Source of the DNA: an uncultured Gammaproteobacteria bacterium
Lineage (GTDB): Bacteria > Pseudomonadota > Gammaproteobacteria > Pseudomonadales > Ketobacteraceae
DNA length: 53,159 bases
Direction of reading: 5' to 3'
Assembly (NCBI GenBank): GCA_913063125.1
Contig: CAJXZM010000018.1
Location: 1 to 53,159, forward strand
How positions within the stretch are numbered: position 1 is the stretch's first letter; each line of letters opens with the position of its first letter. Under the pieces are notes generated by a model, which ran no database searches, was not told the DNA's origin, and saw nothing but the letters and a program-made list of their open reading frames with translations. Both the position numbers and the translations under genes were made by a program. Shown here piece after piece: positions 16,206 through 26,459 of the stretch.

Positions 16206-17300
16206 TTACCCATTATTTTTCTTTATTGGTCTAAACCAGTGCGCCCAGCCTACCAGGGCATCAACACCACGGGTTTGAATCCACACTTTACCTTGCCCAC
16301 TAAAACGACAAACAAACCCTTCACCAGAGAAAAACAATGATTTATAACCTCCCACCTTGGTGATCTTATAATCCAGGCCTTCGGTAAATCCGACAATATT
16401 TCCAGTATCGACGACATAATCTTCCGTGATATCAATTTCAATAATAGCACCATAGGTGTTAAACCAAAGATCACCAACACCACTACAACGGATCAAAAAT
16501 AGACTTTCACCCGAGAAAAAACCTTTCGTTAACCCCTGCCACTTGGTTTCAACATTGACATCATTTGAGCAAGCAACAAATGCCGAGTTTTGCAGAAATA
16601 TCGTTTGATTATCTAAATACTGATGACTTAGATCTCCTGGAGCACCAGGGGCGATGCCAATTTCACCAGGAGCACCTTCCGCCGTAAATTCATTAATAAA
16701 TATCGATTCCCCCGTCACCATTCGACCAATACCACCTTTAAATTTAGTTTTCATTTGAAGGTTAGTATCCATTGTTGCCATCGCGGAAGATTCGACTTTA
16801 ATCATTTCGTTTGCTGGCAACTGAACCGTTACAAAACCATAGTCAGGGTCACCCTCTATTGTAAAGTTCAACCCACGAAACGCCTTCTCTTCCGACTCTT
16901 CCAACGCGTCTGGTATCGTATTTTCTACTGCTCTTACTGTTTCGTTGACTGCTGTGTTTTCAACCGCACTTTCTATCACGCTTTCTACTGGGGCATTATA
17001 TTCATTTTCTATTGAAGGCTTTGTTTCGTTTTCTACCACATTCGCAGCTCTATTAGCAGCATCGTTCTCCCTTGCACTGGAAATAACAATACACTCAACA
17101 CCAATACCAATAAGCGCTTCTTTGAATTGATCCGCTTTTTCTAGAGAAATATCTTTTTTAATCGCAATGGGTGCTTTTTTAAATGTATTCTCAGTCTGAA
17201 TTAGAGAGATAGAAAACAATTTTGAAAATGCAGATATTGCGTCTTCTCGCTGTTGATATTCGCTGATTTCACCGGTAATTTTTACAGTATACGTTTCCAT
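16206..17300 (-). CDS. AIM24 family protein with extra N-terminal domain
   Basis: A 364-residue protein, last of three AIM24-family (TIGR00266/DUF124) paralogues in one operon. The C-terminal AIM24 domain (about residues 145-360) shows the repeated beta-strand pattern: MIKVESSAMATMDTNLQMKT, GESIFINEFTA, FLQNSAFVACSNDVNVETKW, and VVDTGNIVGFTEGLDYKITK. Residues 1-75 (YTVKITGEISEYQQREDAIS and following) form a separate small alpha/beta domain with a linker rich in Glu, Asn and Ala up to about residue 140. That extra domain is absent from the other two copies. AIM24-like proteins form trimeric beta barrels; their bacterial role is unclear. Confidence 0.82.
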   Translation of the reverse strand: METYTVKITGEISEYQQREDAISAFSKLFSISLIQTENTFKKAPIAIKKDISLEKADQFKEALIGIGVECIVISSARENDAANRAANVVENETKPSIENEYNAPVESVIESAVENTAVNETVRAVENTIPDALEESEEKAFRGLNFTIEGDPDYGFVTVQLPANEMIKVESSAMATMDTNLQMKTKFKGGIGRMVTGESIFINEFTAEGAPGEIGIAPGAPGDLSHQYLDNQTIFLQNSAFVACSNDVNVETKWQGLTKGFFSGESLFLIRCSGVGDLWFNTYGAIIEIDITEDYVVDTGNIVGFTEGLDYKITKVGGYKSLFFSGEGFVCRFSGQGKVWIQTRGVDALVGWAHWFRPIKKNNG

Positions 17301-17444
17301 ATTCTTGTCCTTGGTACAATTTTGTTAATACAATCTTTTTTGATACAGCGTCATTGCTATAATTTTTCTACTACAGCCTCTCAGTATAATTTCACTACTA
17401 TACCTTTAACCGACCCCGTACCACTTAACCCTCAGCTTTACGCT

Positions 17445-18128
17445 TTACGCTCGACGCTCTCGTAAACTGCTCGCCATCACGCGTCCAAAACTACGAGGAT
17501 TATGAGATTGACACCAAACCGTTCCTTTTCCGGAAAACTTACATACCAGTCCTTCACCACCTAATATTGATTGAATCCAACTGCTTCCCGCTTTAGTAAT
17601 AGAAAAATCCAACGTTTCATTAAATGCTACAATGTGCCCACTATCAACAATATATTCACCATCAACTTCAACGGGGTAAATAGCACCAAAGGAGCTAACG
17701 ATCACTTTTCCTTTACCACTTAGATTGACCCAAAAAACACTTTCCCCTGAAAATATTGACTTAAACCCCTGCCAACCTAGATCAATGTCGATAGCGTCCT
17801 CACAAGCCAAGAAGGAACTACCTTGCACAATAAGATTTTCACTATCCAAATCTAACGCAAACATATCACCCGACAACGCCGTACCCAACCACACCTCACC
17901 GGCACCTTTTAAAGGTTCAAAATGGTTAAGGAACAAGGATTCCCCTGCTATTTTACGTTTAATCGCTTTTAATATACCTCCACTTCCCTTTTTATGGGTT
18001 GTTGTAGTGATATCCATATTACCACTCATGGCTATCATCGCGCCGGATTCAGCAGTACAGGTTTCGCCCTGCTGCAGCGTTACTTTGGCGGCGGTATTTC
18101 CTGGCTGATGTACAAATTCTACTTGCAT
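17445..18128 (-). CDS. AIM24 family protein
   Basis: A 227-residue AIM24/TIGR00266-family protein, the middle paralogue. Signature segments are ESGAMIAMSGNMDITTTT, GESLFLNHF, VQGSSFLACEDAIDIDLGW, IVDSGHIVAFNETLDFSITK and the Gly-rich end SILGGEGLVCKFSGKGTVW. I choose ATG 18128 (MQVEFVHQPG), preceded by AAAGGACA, over the longer in-frame start at 18173. The gap to the next gene downstream is about 145 bases and to the one upstream about 70, so it may share a transcript with both. The function is not known with certainty. Confidence 0.85.
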   Translation of the reverse strand: MQVEFVHQPGNTAAKVTLQQGETCTAESGAMIAMSGNMDITTTTHKKGSGGILKAIKRKIAGESLFLNHFEPLKGAGEVWLGTALSGDMFALDLDSENLIVQGSSFLACEDAIDIDLGWQGFKSIFSGESVFWVNLSGKGKVIVSSFGAIYPVEVDGEYIVDSGHIVAFNETLDFSITKAGSSWIQSILGGEGLVCKFSGKGTVWCQSHNPRSFGRVMASSLRERRA

Positions 18129-18200
18129 CGTTATTGTCCTTTCTACCAATACATATGATCTATTAAATCTCAAAACCCAAAATTCATTAAGATTTGAGAC

Positions 18201-18863
18201 TTACCAGAACTTGGGGTTCAACCAACTGGTTAAGCCAGAAATACTACGTGTCTGAATAACTATTTTCCCTTTTCCTTCAACACGCGTAACCAAACCTTCG
18301 CCACCAAAGAAACTTGAAAAAATACCACCCGCCAACTGTAACTTCAGTTTTATGGATGGCTCATAAGCCACTAGATGACTGCTATCTACAATGTATTCCC
18401 CATCAATTTCTTTTTCCACTAACGCCCCATAAGCGCCATACCACACTGTACCTTCACCACTCACGACCATACGAAACAAACCCTCTCGAGCGATCAATGA
18501 TGTAAACCCCGCCCAATTCAAGCCCATCTTTACGCCATCAGTACACGCCAGAAAAGCACCCGGCTGCAAATACAACATATCACCACTAAGTTCTACACTT
18601 CGTATTTCGCCCGGTGTCGGCTGCACTATCGTTAACTGACGATTGCCATTCGTATTATTGGAAAATTGACTGATAAAAAGGGTTTCTCCTCCGAGAAATT
18701 TTCGAAGAATACCCTTCACAAACCCGCCATTCAACTGCGCCGTTAAATCCAAGTCAGCAGACATACTGGACATCGCGTCGGATTCCGTTGTCAGCACTTC
18801 TTCCGGCTCAAGTTCCACATCAATATATGAAAAGGCTTTGCTGCCTTTGATTTCAGTTTTCAT
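18201..18863 (-). CDS. AIM24 family protein
   Basis: A 220-residue AIM24/TIGR00266-family protein, first of the three paralogues after the M48 peptidase gene and only 21 bases from it. Visible family segments are TTESDAMSSMSADLDLTAQL, GGETLFISQF, LQPGAFLACTDGVKMGLNWA, IVDSSHLVAYEPSIKLKLQL and SFFGGEGLVTRVEGKGKI. The internal loop NNTNGNRQLTIVQPTPGEI is longer than in the neighbouring copy. The close spacing supports cotranscription with the peptidase. Confidence 0.87.
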   Translation of the reverse strand: MKTEIKGSKAFSYIDVELEPEEVLTTESDAMSSMSADLDLTAQLNGGFVKGILRKFLGGETLFISQFSNNTNGNRQLTIVQPTPGEIRSVELSGDMLYLQPGAFLACTDGVKMGLNWAGFTSLIAREGLFRMVVSGEGTVWYGAYGALVEKEIDGEYIVDSSHLVAYEPSIKLKLQLAGGIFSSFFGGEGLVTRVEGKGKIVIQTRSISGLTSWLNPKFW

Positions 18864-18884
18864 AGTATTCCTCTTACTCTAAGC

Positions 18885-20099
18885 TTAAATAGATTCGGCT
18901 GGCTGTACTAATTTTTTAGATACTACAAAGTTCTTCACAGCAACTTTCAGCGCATCAAATTTCTCAACAAACACTAAATACGGCACATCTTGGTTTTTAC
19001 TATTTTTTTCTACTAACGACAAAATGTAGGCAATTCGATCTTCCGTCGCCGGGTGTGTACTTAACAAACCTTCTGCTGCAATCATTAACTCTCGAGTTGT
19101 TTCATCTTCCACTTTCTCTAACTGCTTTTCCTGCTCTGCCATTAGCTTTTCAAAAAAACTAGCCAGACCTTTTGGGTCTATGTTCGCCCGGACCAGTAAT
19201 TCATAACCTTTTTCGTCCGCTTCTCGCTCAAACCCTCGGGAAAACTGTTGATTTAACAATAAGGGGGCGGCATCAGCAATCATTGCTAACAATCCACTGA
19301 CATCGCCCAACAATAGGTCAATACTCAAATAGACACTCGCCGCACTAATAATATTGCGTACACTGTGCTGTTCCGTAACATGAGACAATTCATGGGCTAA
19401 CACCCCCAACATTTCATCTGCGGAATCTGCTGCCAAAATCAGCCCACTATTGATCACCACAAAACCACCGGGTAATGCAAACGCGTTAATTTCAGAGTCA
19501 TTAACAATAGAGAATTGCGGCGTAAACCGAGGGTTATCCAAAGCCACGAGTAAAGGATCAATGATTGGCAGAAGGTACTTTTTGGTCCCCTCCTCTGACA
19601 TTAACTGCTCACCAATTTGATATTGCGCATAAACAGTTTCACCCATTTTATGCTCCCACTCAGGAGGGACTTGTTTAGCAGCGAAGCCAGTTATAGTGTC
19701 CATTGATGAAAACAACACCACGGGAATCATCACCATCATCAGTAATACAGCAACCACTACCGAATGATTAAACCAACGGATACGTTTGGCTTTTTGCAAT
19801 TGCAAAGCAACAGAAGGCACACCTTGTAACAATGGATTATTCAGAATACACCGGTCACTGGTGTAAAAAGACCACTCCGGCCGTGACGAATGCCGGATAA
19901 AAACCAACCGATCACTGGCTCCGCCAAGAGAAAATTCACAACCCTCAATGGAAAAACTCTCACTTCTATGATCACTAACTCCAGGCTCAAAGCGAACCAT
20001 CCCCGCAGAAACCGTAATAACACCTGACGCCTTTCCACTGGGCAAGCTTTTATGAAATCCGTGACCTTGATACATTCCATTGTGATCCGTACTTTCCAT
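18885..20099 (-). CDS. Membrane M48-family zinc metallopeptidase
   Basis: A 404-residue peptidase. Residues 1-100 form a small N-terminal beta-rich domain. One hydrophobic helix (VVVAVLLMMVMIPVVLF) lies near residues 113-131. The M48 catalytic domain follows with H236-E-L-S-H240 (HExxH zinc site and catalytic Glu) and the third ligand in READEKGYELL. INAFALPGGFVVINSGL is a typical M48 segment. M48 enzymes such as HtpX and BepA take part in membrane or envelope quality control. It leads a four-gene minus-strand operon with three AIM24 paralogues, which may be its substrates or scaffold (inference). Confidence 0.88.
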   Translation of the reverse strand: MESTDHNGMYQGHGFHKSLPSGKASGVITVSAGMVRFEPGVSDHRSESFSIEGCEFSLGGASDRLVFIRHSSRPEWSFYTSDRCILNNPLLQGVPSVALQLQKAKRIRWFNHSVVVAVLLMMVMIPVVLFSSMDTITGFAAKQVPPEWEHKMGETVYAQYQIGEQLMSEEGTKKYLLPIIDPLLVALDNPRFTPQFSIVNDSEINAFALPGGFVVINSGLILAADSADEMLGVLAHELSHVTEQHSVRNIISAASVYLSIDLLLGDVSGLLAMIADAAPLLLNQQFSRGFEREADEKGYELLVRANIDPKGLASFFEKLMAEQEKQLEKVEDETTRELMIAAEGLLSTHPATEDRIAYILSLVEKNSKNQDVPYLVFVEKFDALKVAVKNFVVSKKLVQPAESI

Positions 20100-20322
20100 C
20101 TAACAACTCCAACTAAGTATCTATAGTAATTTGAAGGTAAAAACAGCGATTCCGCGATTCTCCAAATCTTGCTAATAGCACCAACGAACTATGCGTTGGT
20201 GTGGTCTTAGAGACCTGCGATATAAACAGCTATCGACTCTACCATAACCATCATAGGTTGCACTGTTCTTCTCACCAGGTAACATACAGACATTCTGCAC
20301 CCCCATGTGCCCGTTCAATTAG

Positions 20323-21151
<829 letters not shown>

Positions 21152-21244
21152 TAATTTCTATTTATCCCGGCAATCCCGCGTTATGATGTTGACACCCTAG
21201 TAAGCTAACTATTTTAGGGTGTCATTCACTTTAGGATCATCATC

Positions 21245-22960
21245 ATGGGATTACGTCACACCCTCATTTTTGCTGCTGTCACGCTATTATTTGCCACTGG
21301 CTGCCAACAATCGCAATCTACTATTTCAACCTCTACTCAGTTTCCCGCCCAAGCATCTGTTGCAAGTGCACACCCTCTTGCGACTCAAGCAGGTATGGAT
21401 ATTTTAGCCGAAGGTGGTAACGCCTTTGATGCCGCTATCGCCGTAGCCTCTGTGCTAGGTGTCGTTGAACCGTACAGCGCCGGAGTTGGTGGCGGTGGCT
21501 TTTGGTTATTACATAGAGCAACTGATGGCAAAGATGTGATGATAGATGCTCGGGAAAAGGCTCCCCTTGCTGCCACTCATGACATGTATGTTAATAAACA
21601 AGGAAAGGTTAACCGCGACCTCGCTATCAACGGCCCTTTAAGCGCAGGCATCCCTGGCCAACCTGCGGCCTTTGCACATATCGCCAACGCATACGGTACA
21701 TTGCCGTTAAATCGCACTCTTAAACACGCTATACAACATGCAGACCAAGGCTTTCAAGTTGACCGAGTGTATTTACAACTAGCAGCATACAGAGAAGAAG
21801 TATTATCTCGCTTTCCAGAAAGCCACAACACATTGATAACCAATAATCTCACCTCAGACACCATCATCACCCAAAAAGACCTCGCCAAGACCCTAAACAC
21901 TCTCGCAACCAAGGGCAAAGCAGGTTTTTACCAAGGAGCTCTCGCACAACAATTGGTTAACGGTGTAACCAAGGCAGGCGGTATCTGGCAACTAGATGAC
22001 CTATCCCAATACAACATTATTGAGCGACAACCTATTACGTTCACCTACAACAACAGCAACAGTCTCGTCAAAATTGTTTCCGCCCCACCCCCGTCCTCTG
22101 GTGGCATCGCGCTTGCTGAGATGTTTAATATGCTTGAGGCAATAGACTATCCATTACTTGACCCTATCACCCAGCAGCATGTTTTAGTTGAAGTTATGCG
22201 CCGGGCCTATCGAGATCGAGCTGAACATCTAGGCGATAGCGACTTTTACCCAGTACCCACTACCCAACTCACCGATCCTATTTATGGCCAAAAGCTTGCC
22301 AAATCGATTAATTTATTAAAAGCTACCGACAGCAAATCCCTTGGCAAGCCTTATGGTAACCATAGCGGCACCCACACTACCCATCTATCCGTTATTGATA
22401 AACATGGCAATTATGTATCAGCAACATTATCCATCAATTTGCCTTTTGGCTCAGGGTTTACCGTACCGGGCACAGGGGTATTGCTAAACAATGAAATGGA
22501 TGACTTCTCCGCCTTACCTGGCTCTCCAAACGCATACGGCCTAGTCGGCTCTCAAGCCAACGCCATTGCTCCAAGTAAGCGCCCACTATCCAGCATGACC
22601 CCTACATTTGCCGAATTCAGCGTTGATAACAACAAGCAAGTGGCCATTATAGGAACCCCGGGGGGTAGTCGTATTATAACCATGGTATTCCTTGGATTAT
22701 TGGAAGCCATTGAGGGTAAGCCCCCCGAAGATTGGGTTTCTCGAGACCGTTTTCATCATCAATATTTGCCAGATGTCATCCAAATTGAACCAACAACATT
22801 CTCTAAATTTGAAAGAAAACAATTACAGCGACTTGGTCACAACCTCAAACCTGTTGGGCGACGTTACGGCAATATGCAGGCCATTTTATGGAACCAACAA
22901 AACGGCAAAGTCTCTGCGGCATCAGACCCAAGAGGAGTGGGAGAGGCACAGGTAAAGTGA
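21245..22960 (+). CDS. ggt: Gamma-glutamyltransferase
   Basis: A 571-residue exported enzyme that cleaves gamma-glutamyl bonds of glutathione in the periplasm. The N-terminus has a signal sequence ending in FATGC, consistent with a lipoprotein. The protein is made as a precursor cut before the catalytic Thr. By comparison with the E. coli form (TTHYSVVDKDGN), that residue is T378 in HTTHLSVIDKHGN. Other family segments are EGGNAFDAAIA, SAGVGGGGFWL, PPPSSGGIALAEM and GTPGGSRIITMV. It ends just before a strong bidirectional terminator. Confidence 0.94.
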   Translation: MGLRHTLIFAAVTLLFATGCQQSQSTISTSTQFPAQASVASAHPLATQAGMDILAEGGNAFDAAIAVASVLGVVEPYSAGVGGGGFWLLHRATDGKDVMIDAREKAPLAATHDMYVNKQGKVNRDLAINGPLSAGIPGQPAAFAHIANAYGTLPLNRTLKHAIQHADQGFQVDRVYLQLAAYREEVLSRFPESHNTLITNNLTSDTIITQKDLAKTLNTLATKGKAGFYQGALAQQLVNGVTKAGGIWQLDDLSQYNIIERQPITFTYNNSNSLVKIVSAPPPSSGGIALAEMFNMLEAIDYPLLDPITQQHVLVEVMRRAYRDRAEHLGDSDFYPVPTTQLTDPIYGQKLAKSINLLKATDSKSLGKPYGNHSGTHTTHLSVIDKHGNYVSATLSINLPFGSGFTVPGTGVLLNNEMDDFSALPGSPNAYGLVGSQANAIAPSKRPLSSMTPTFAEFSVDNNKQVAIIGTPGGSRIITMVFLGLLEAIEGKPPEDWVSRDRFHHQYLPDVIQIEPTTFSKFERKQLQRLGHNLKPVGRRYGNMQAILWNQQNGKVSAASDPRGVGEAQVK

Positions 22961-22989
22961 TCTAAACACTGCAACCTAAACATTCTGCG

Positions 22990-23064
22990 AATCAATAAAC
23001 ACAAAAAGCCCGCTGTTCTTATTAAGAGTTAACAAGAACAGCGGGCTTTTTGTGTTTATTGATT
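22990..23064. terminator. Bidirectional terminator with 31-base perfect stem
   Basis: Bases 22990-23020 and 23034-23064 are perfect inverted copies (31 bases), separated by a 13-base loop. The GC core AGCCCGCTGTTCTT is flanked by AAAAA on one side and TTTTT on the other, so it works as a rho-independent terminator in both directions. It separates ggt from the convergent gene at 23080. Confidence 0.95.
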
Positions 23065-23079
23065 TAGCTATTTAATGTA

Positions 23080-23397
23080 CTACTTAATCATATGCTTGGT
23101 ACCACAACCTAAGCAACGCATAAAGGTTGAGCGAAAAGGCGTTCCCACCAAGGTATCAGCAGCTTCTTTAAAATTACCGCCCAATGCGGAGAAGGGAGAC
23201 GATACGACAAACACCACCGTGCCAAGCACAGTAGCACCAAGCATTAACGGTCTAACCAACACAAAATCCGCCGTCATTTCGGCCCCAGATGGGCGCTCAG
23301 TGATGGACTCTGCCACAGTAATTCCTGGAAGCGCGGTCATAATCATCACGACAACTGCTAACATGTTCGCTCTTATATTTTTTTTCAGGCCGCGCAT
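23080..23397 (-). CDS. Conserved small exported or membrane protein
   Basis: A 105-residue protein. A signal peptide or first helix ends near residue 30 (MIMTALPGITVAES). A second hydrophobic stretch (RPLMLGATVLGTVVFVVSSP) lies near residues 50-69. The C-terminus reads FRSTFMRCLGC, a conserved Cys pair. Similar small proteins sit near ggt and mutM in Pseudomonas-like genomes. No biochemical function is known to me. Confidence 0.75.
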   Translation of the reverse strand: MRGLKKNIRANMLAVVVMIMTALPGITVAESITERPSGAEMTADFVLVRPLMLGATVLGTVVFVVSSPFSALGGNFKEAADTLVGTPFRSTFMRCLGCGTKHMIK

Positions 23398-23518
23398 ATT
23401 CCTATCCTCATTAACCTATTTTGTTTCAGTATAAACACAACATTCAGGGTTTTCAGCCCAATAATGCAAAAAAACGCTATTTTTGCTACAGGCACCTCTA
23501 AATATTGCCTTTATTTTA

Positions 23519-24331
23519 TTAAGTTTGGCAGACTTTACAGAAAACGGTAGATCTTTGTCCAATACGTATCTCATTAAGCGGTCGATCACAGACTATACAA
23601 GGCATATCACCTCGACCGTAGACCTGTAACTCCTGTTTGAAATACCCAGGTTTACCGTCGCCCCCCACAAAATCCTTTAACGTAGTACCACCTTGCTCAA
23701 TTGCCCTAGCCAGCACGTCCTTGATACACTCAACCAACCGCCCATAGCGCTTTTTGGAAACCTTTCCCGCTAAACGCTTAGGGTGAATGCCTGCCTGAAA
23801 CAACGCCTCATTGGCATAGATATTACCCACCCCAACCACAATATGACTGTCCATGACAAATGTCTTAATGGGGCATTTCTTACCTCTAGACTTTTGCCAC
23901 AAGGTCTCCACATCAAATGCATCAGTTAACGGCTCTGGCCCCAGTTTTTCAATAAGCTTATGCTCTCCTGGTGGTTTATCCGTCCATAACCAGGCCCCAA
24001 AACGCCGGGGGTCGGTATAACGCAACATATTTCCAGAGGATAACAGCAAATCAACATGGTCATGGAACAATGGTGGCTCACGCTTTTGTACCATACGCAG
24101 ACTTCCAGACATACCAAGGTGAACCATCACCGTGCCTTTAACTGTTCGTATCAACAAATATTTACCGCGACGCTCCACCGCATCGATCTTCAAATTTTTT
24201 ATAGCACTAAGCTCTTCCGATACAGGCCAGCGCAACTTAGGCTGCCTTACGACAATGGAACGAATTTTTTGGCCATTTAAAAACGGTTCAATTCCTCGCC
24301 GCGTGGTTTCTACTTCCGGTAACTCAGGCAT
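23519..24331 (-). CDS. mutM: Formamidopyrimidine-DNA glycosylase
   Basis: A 270-residue base-excision repair enzyme that removes 8-oxoguanine and formamidopyrimidines. The catalytic N-terminal Pro and Glu are in [14 protein letters not shown]. The H2TH region contains [17 protein letters not shown]. The C-terminal zinc finger has C-x2-C near CIVC and CKVC, ending just after CQT. Length is typical. The gene is divergent from the hydantoinase gene with only 57 bases between the starts, so the promoters must lie close together. Confidence 0.97.
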   Translation of the reverse strand: MPELPEVETTRRGIEPFLNGQKIRSIVVRQPKLRWPVSEELSAIKNLKIDAVERRGKYLLIRTVKGTVMVHLGMSGSLRMVQKREPPLFHDHVDLLLSSGNMLRYTDPRRFGAWLWTDKPPGEHKLIEKLGPEPLTDAFDVETLWQKSRGKKCPIKTFVMDSHIVVGVGNIYANEALFQAGIHPKRLAGKVSKKRYGRLVECIKDVLARAIEQGGTTLKDFVGGDGKPGYFKQELQVYGRGDMPCIVCDRPLNEIRIGQRSTVFCKVCQT

Positions 24332-24388
24332 CGTTATAGAATCCTCTACTTAATTTGGTCCACAACAGTTTACAGGGTTTTGCATAAG

Positions 24389-26458
24389 ATGATGAGTTTG
24401 GGTGTAGATACCGGCGGAACGTTTACCGATTTTGTATTACTTGACCATGGATTGCTGCGCATACACAAAGTGCTTTCTACCCCCAGCGCTCCTGAACAAG
24501 CCATCCTGCAAGGTATCACAGAAATGGGGCTAATGGATGCAGCCACATCAGGCGAGTTGCGCATCACCCATGGCAGCACAGTTGCAACCAACGCAGCTCT
24601 CGAAAACAAAGGGGTTAAAACCGCCTTTGTCACCAACAAAGGTTTTGCCGACATCCTCACCATTGGACGCCAATCCCGCGCCGAACTATACAATTTACAG
24701 CCCAGACCCAGGACCATACCTGTAGAAAAAGAACTTTGCTTTGAAACCGGAGGACGAATCAATGCCAATGGTCAAGAAACATCCCCTATCAGCGAAACCG
24801 ATATCACCATTCTTATTGATGCAATCAAAGCAGCAAAACCCGAAGCAATCGCCATTTGCCAACTTTTTTCCTACCTTGACCCAGCAACGGAAAAGGCCAT
24901 TGAAACCGCGTTAACACCATTTGCTTACGTAAGTCGCTCTTCGGAAATACTACCCACCAGTGGAGAATATGAACGAGGAATTGCGACCTGGCTTAATGCA
25001 AGCCTTGGTCCTTTGGTGAAACGTTACATCGATCAACTTCGCCAAGCACTCTTCCCAGCAAATATTGCAGTAATGCAATCTACCGGAGGCACGATCGATG
25101 CAAAACAAGCCGCTGATCATGCTGTCAACATGCTGTTATCTGGGCCTGCTGGCGGCCTTTCCGGCGCTCGTTTTATGGGTAACGCCAGCAACACACCCAA
25201 CTTACTCACCTTTGACATGGGAGGAACCTCTACTGACGTAGCAACTATTCAAGGCCACATCAAACTCACCACAGAGGGCAGTATTGGCCCCTGGCCTGTC
25301 GCAGTCCCACAAGTGGACATGCATACTATTGGCGCAGGCGGCGGCTCCATTGCTTATATTGATGACGGTGGTTTATTGCAGGTCGGCCCTGAGTCAGCAG
25401 GTGCCTATCCAGGCCCCGCCTGTTACAAAAGAACGATTAACAATAGCAATGTACAACGCAATAAGAACAACAACAAACCGATCCAGCCTACGGTAACTGA
25501 CGCCAACGTCATGCTCGGTCGATTACGCCCAGAGTTATTCCTTGGTGGCAACATGACTCTTGATGTCAACGCCGCACAACAAGCACTCCAGCCCCTTGCC
25601 AACCAATTAAATCTTAGCCTCACAGACACTGCACAAGGCATCATTGACATTGCTAATGATCACATGGCAAGCGCTTTACGCGTTATCTCTGTTCAGCGAG
25701 GTGTCGACATCCAACAATTTCATTTATGCAGCTTTGGGGGGGCAGGAGGACTGCACGTTTGTGCTCTCGCCGATGCTCTACAAATGGAAAAAGCGTTGGT
25801 ACCCATTCATGGCGGCGTGCTTTCTGCATTTGGCATGCTAACCTCCGTCACCGAACGTCAACTGTCACAATCAATATCGGGTATCATTCCCACCAATATT
25901 AATAACCGCGTCAACAATTCCAACACCCAACGCAGTCCCGAAAAAATCCAGCACTACTTCGATGTGTTAATCGCCGAAGGAACCAAGGCACTGCAACAAG
26001 AAGGTATCGACAAACCATCAATTAGCGTCACATGCTCCTTAGATCTACGCTATCAAGGCCAATCGTTTTTTCTTAATGTGCCTTGGACAAAATATAAAAC
26101 TGAATATGAGAAAAGTGCACTAACAACTATTGCGCAAGCTTTCCATCAACAACACTACCACCGATATGGACATGCACTGGATATAGATATTGAGATAGTT
26201 AACGTGCGCGTCGCATTAACAGGCCAACAACCGAGCATTGAACTACCAACAATCCCGACACAACCCACAGTAGAGCCCACCCTTACCACAGAAGGAAGCC
26301 GCATATATCAACGATCAAATCTAGTGGCTGGGCAAATCATCCATGGGCCAGCACTTATCGCTGAAACAGTGTCTACAACGTACATTGACATCAACTGGCA
26401 GGGTTACATCGATACTGTTGGAAACATTCTTCTAACAAAAAACGCTACGCCACCATAG
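24389..26458 (+). CDS. Hydantoinase/oxoprolinase family protein (HyuA-like)
   Basis: A protein of about 689 residues of the ATP-dependent hydantoinase/5-oxoprolinase A family. The N-terminus MSLGVDTGGTFTDFVLLD is the actin-like ATPase phosphate-1 motif. LLSGPAGGLSGARFMG, LLTFDMGGTSTDVATI and GAGGGSIAYID are further diagnostic segments. I use ATG 24389 over TTG 24380; a second ATG at 24392 is also possible. The B subunit (HyuB) that usually follows is absent, since the next gene runs the other way 2 bases later, so it acts alone or with a partner elsewhere. The substrate is unknown. Confidence 0.9.
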   Translation: MMSLGVDTGGTFTDFVLLDHGLLRIHKVLSTPSAPEQAILQGITEMGLMDAATSGELRITHGSTVATNAALENKGVKTAFVTNKGFADILTIGRQSRAELYNLQPRPRTIPVEKELCFETGGRINANGQETSPISETDITILIDAIKAAKPEAIAICQLFSYLDPATEKAIETALTPFAYVSRSSEILPTSGEYERGIATWLNASLGPLVKRYIDQLRQALFPANIAVMQSTGGTIDAKQAADHAVNMLLSGPAGGLSGARFMGNASNTPNLLTFDMGGTSTDVATIQGHIKLTTEGSIGPWPVAVPQVDMHTIGAGGGSIAYIDDGGLLQVGPESAGAYPGPACYKRTINNSNVQRNKNNNKPIQPTVTDANVMLGRLRPELFLGGNMTLDVNAAQQALQPLANQLNLSLTDTAQGIIDIANDHMASALRVISVQRGVDIQQFHLCSFGGAGGLHVCALADALQMEKALVPIHGGVLSAFGMLTSVTERQLSQSISGIIPTNINNRVNNSNTQRSPEKIQHYFDVLIAEGTKALQQEGIDKPSISVTCSLDLRYQGQSFFLNVPWTKYKTEYEKSALTTIAQAFHQQHYHRYGHALDIDIEIVNVRVALTGQQPSIELPTIPTQPTVEPTLTTEGSRIYQRSNLVAGQIIHGPALIAETVSTTYIDINWQGYIDTVGNILLTKNATPP

Positions 26459-26459
26459 A

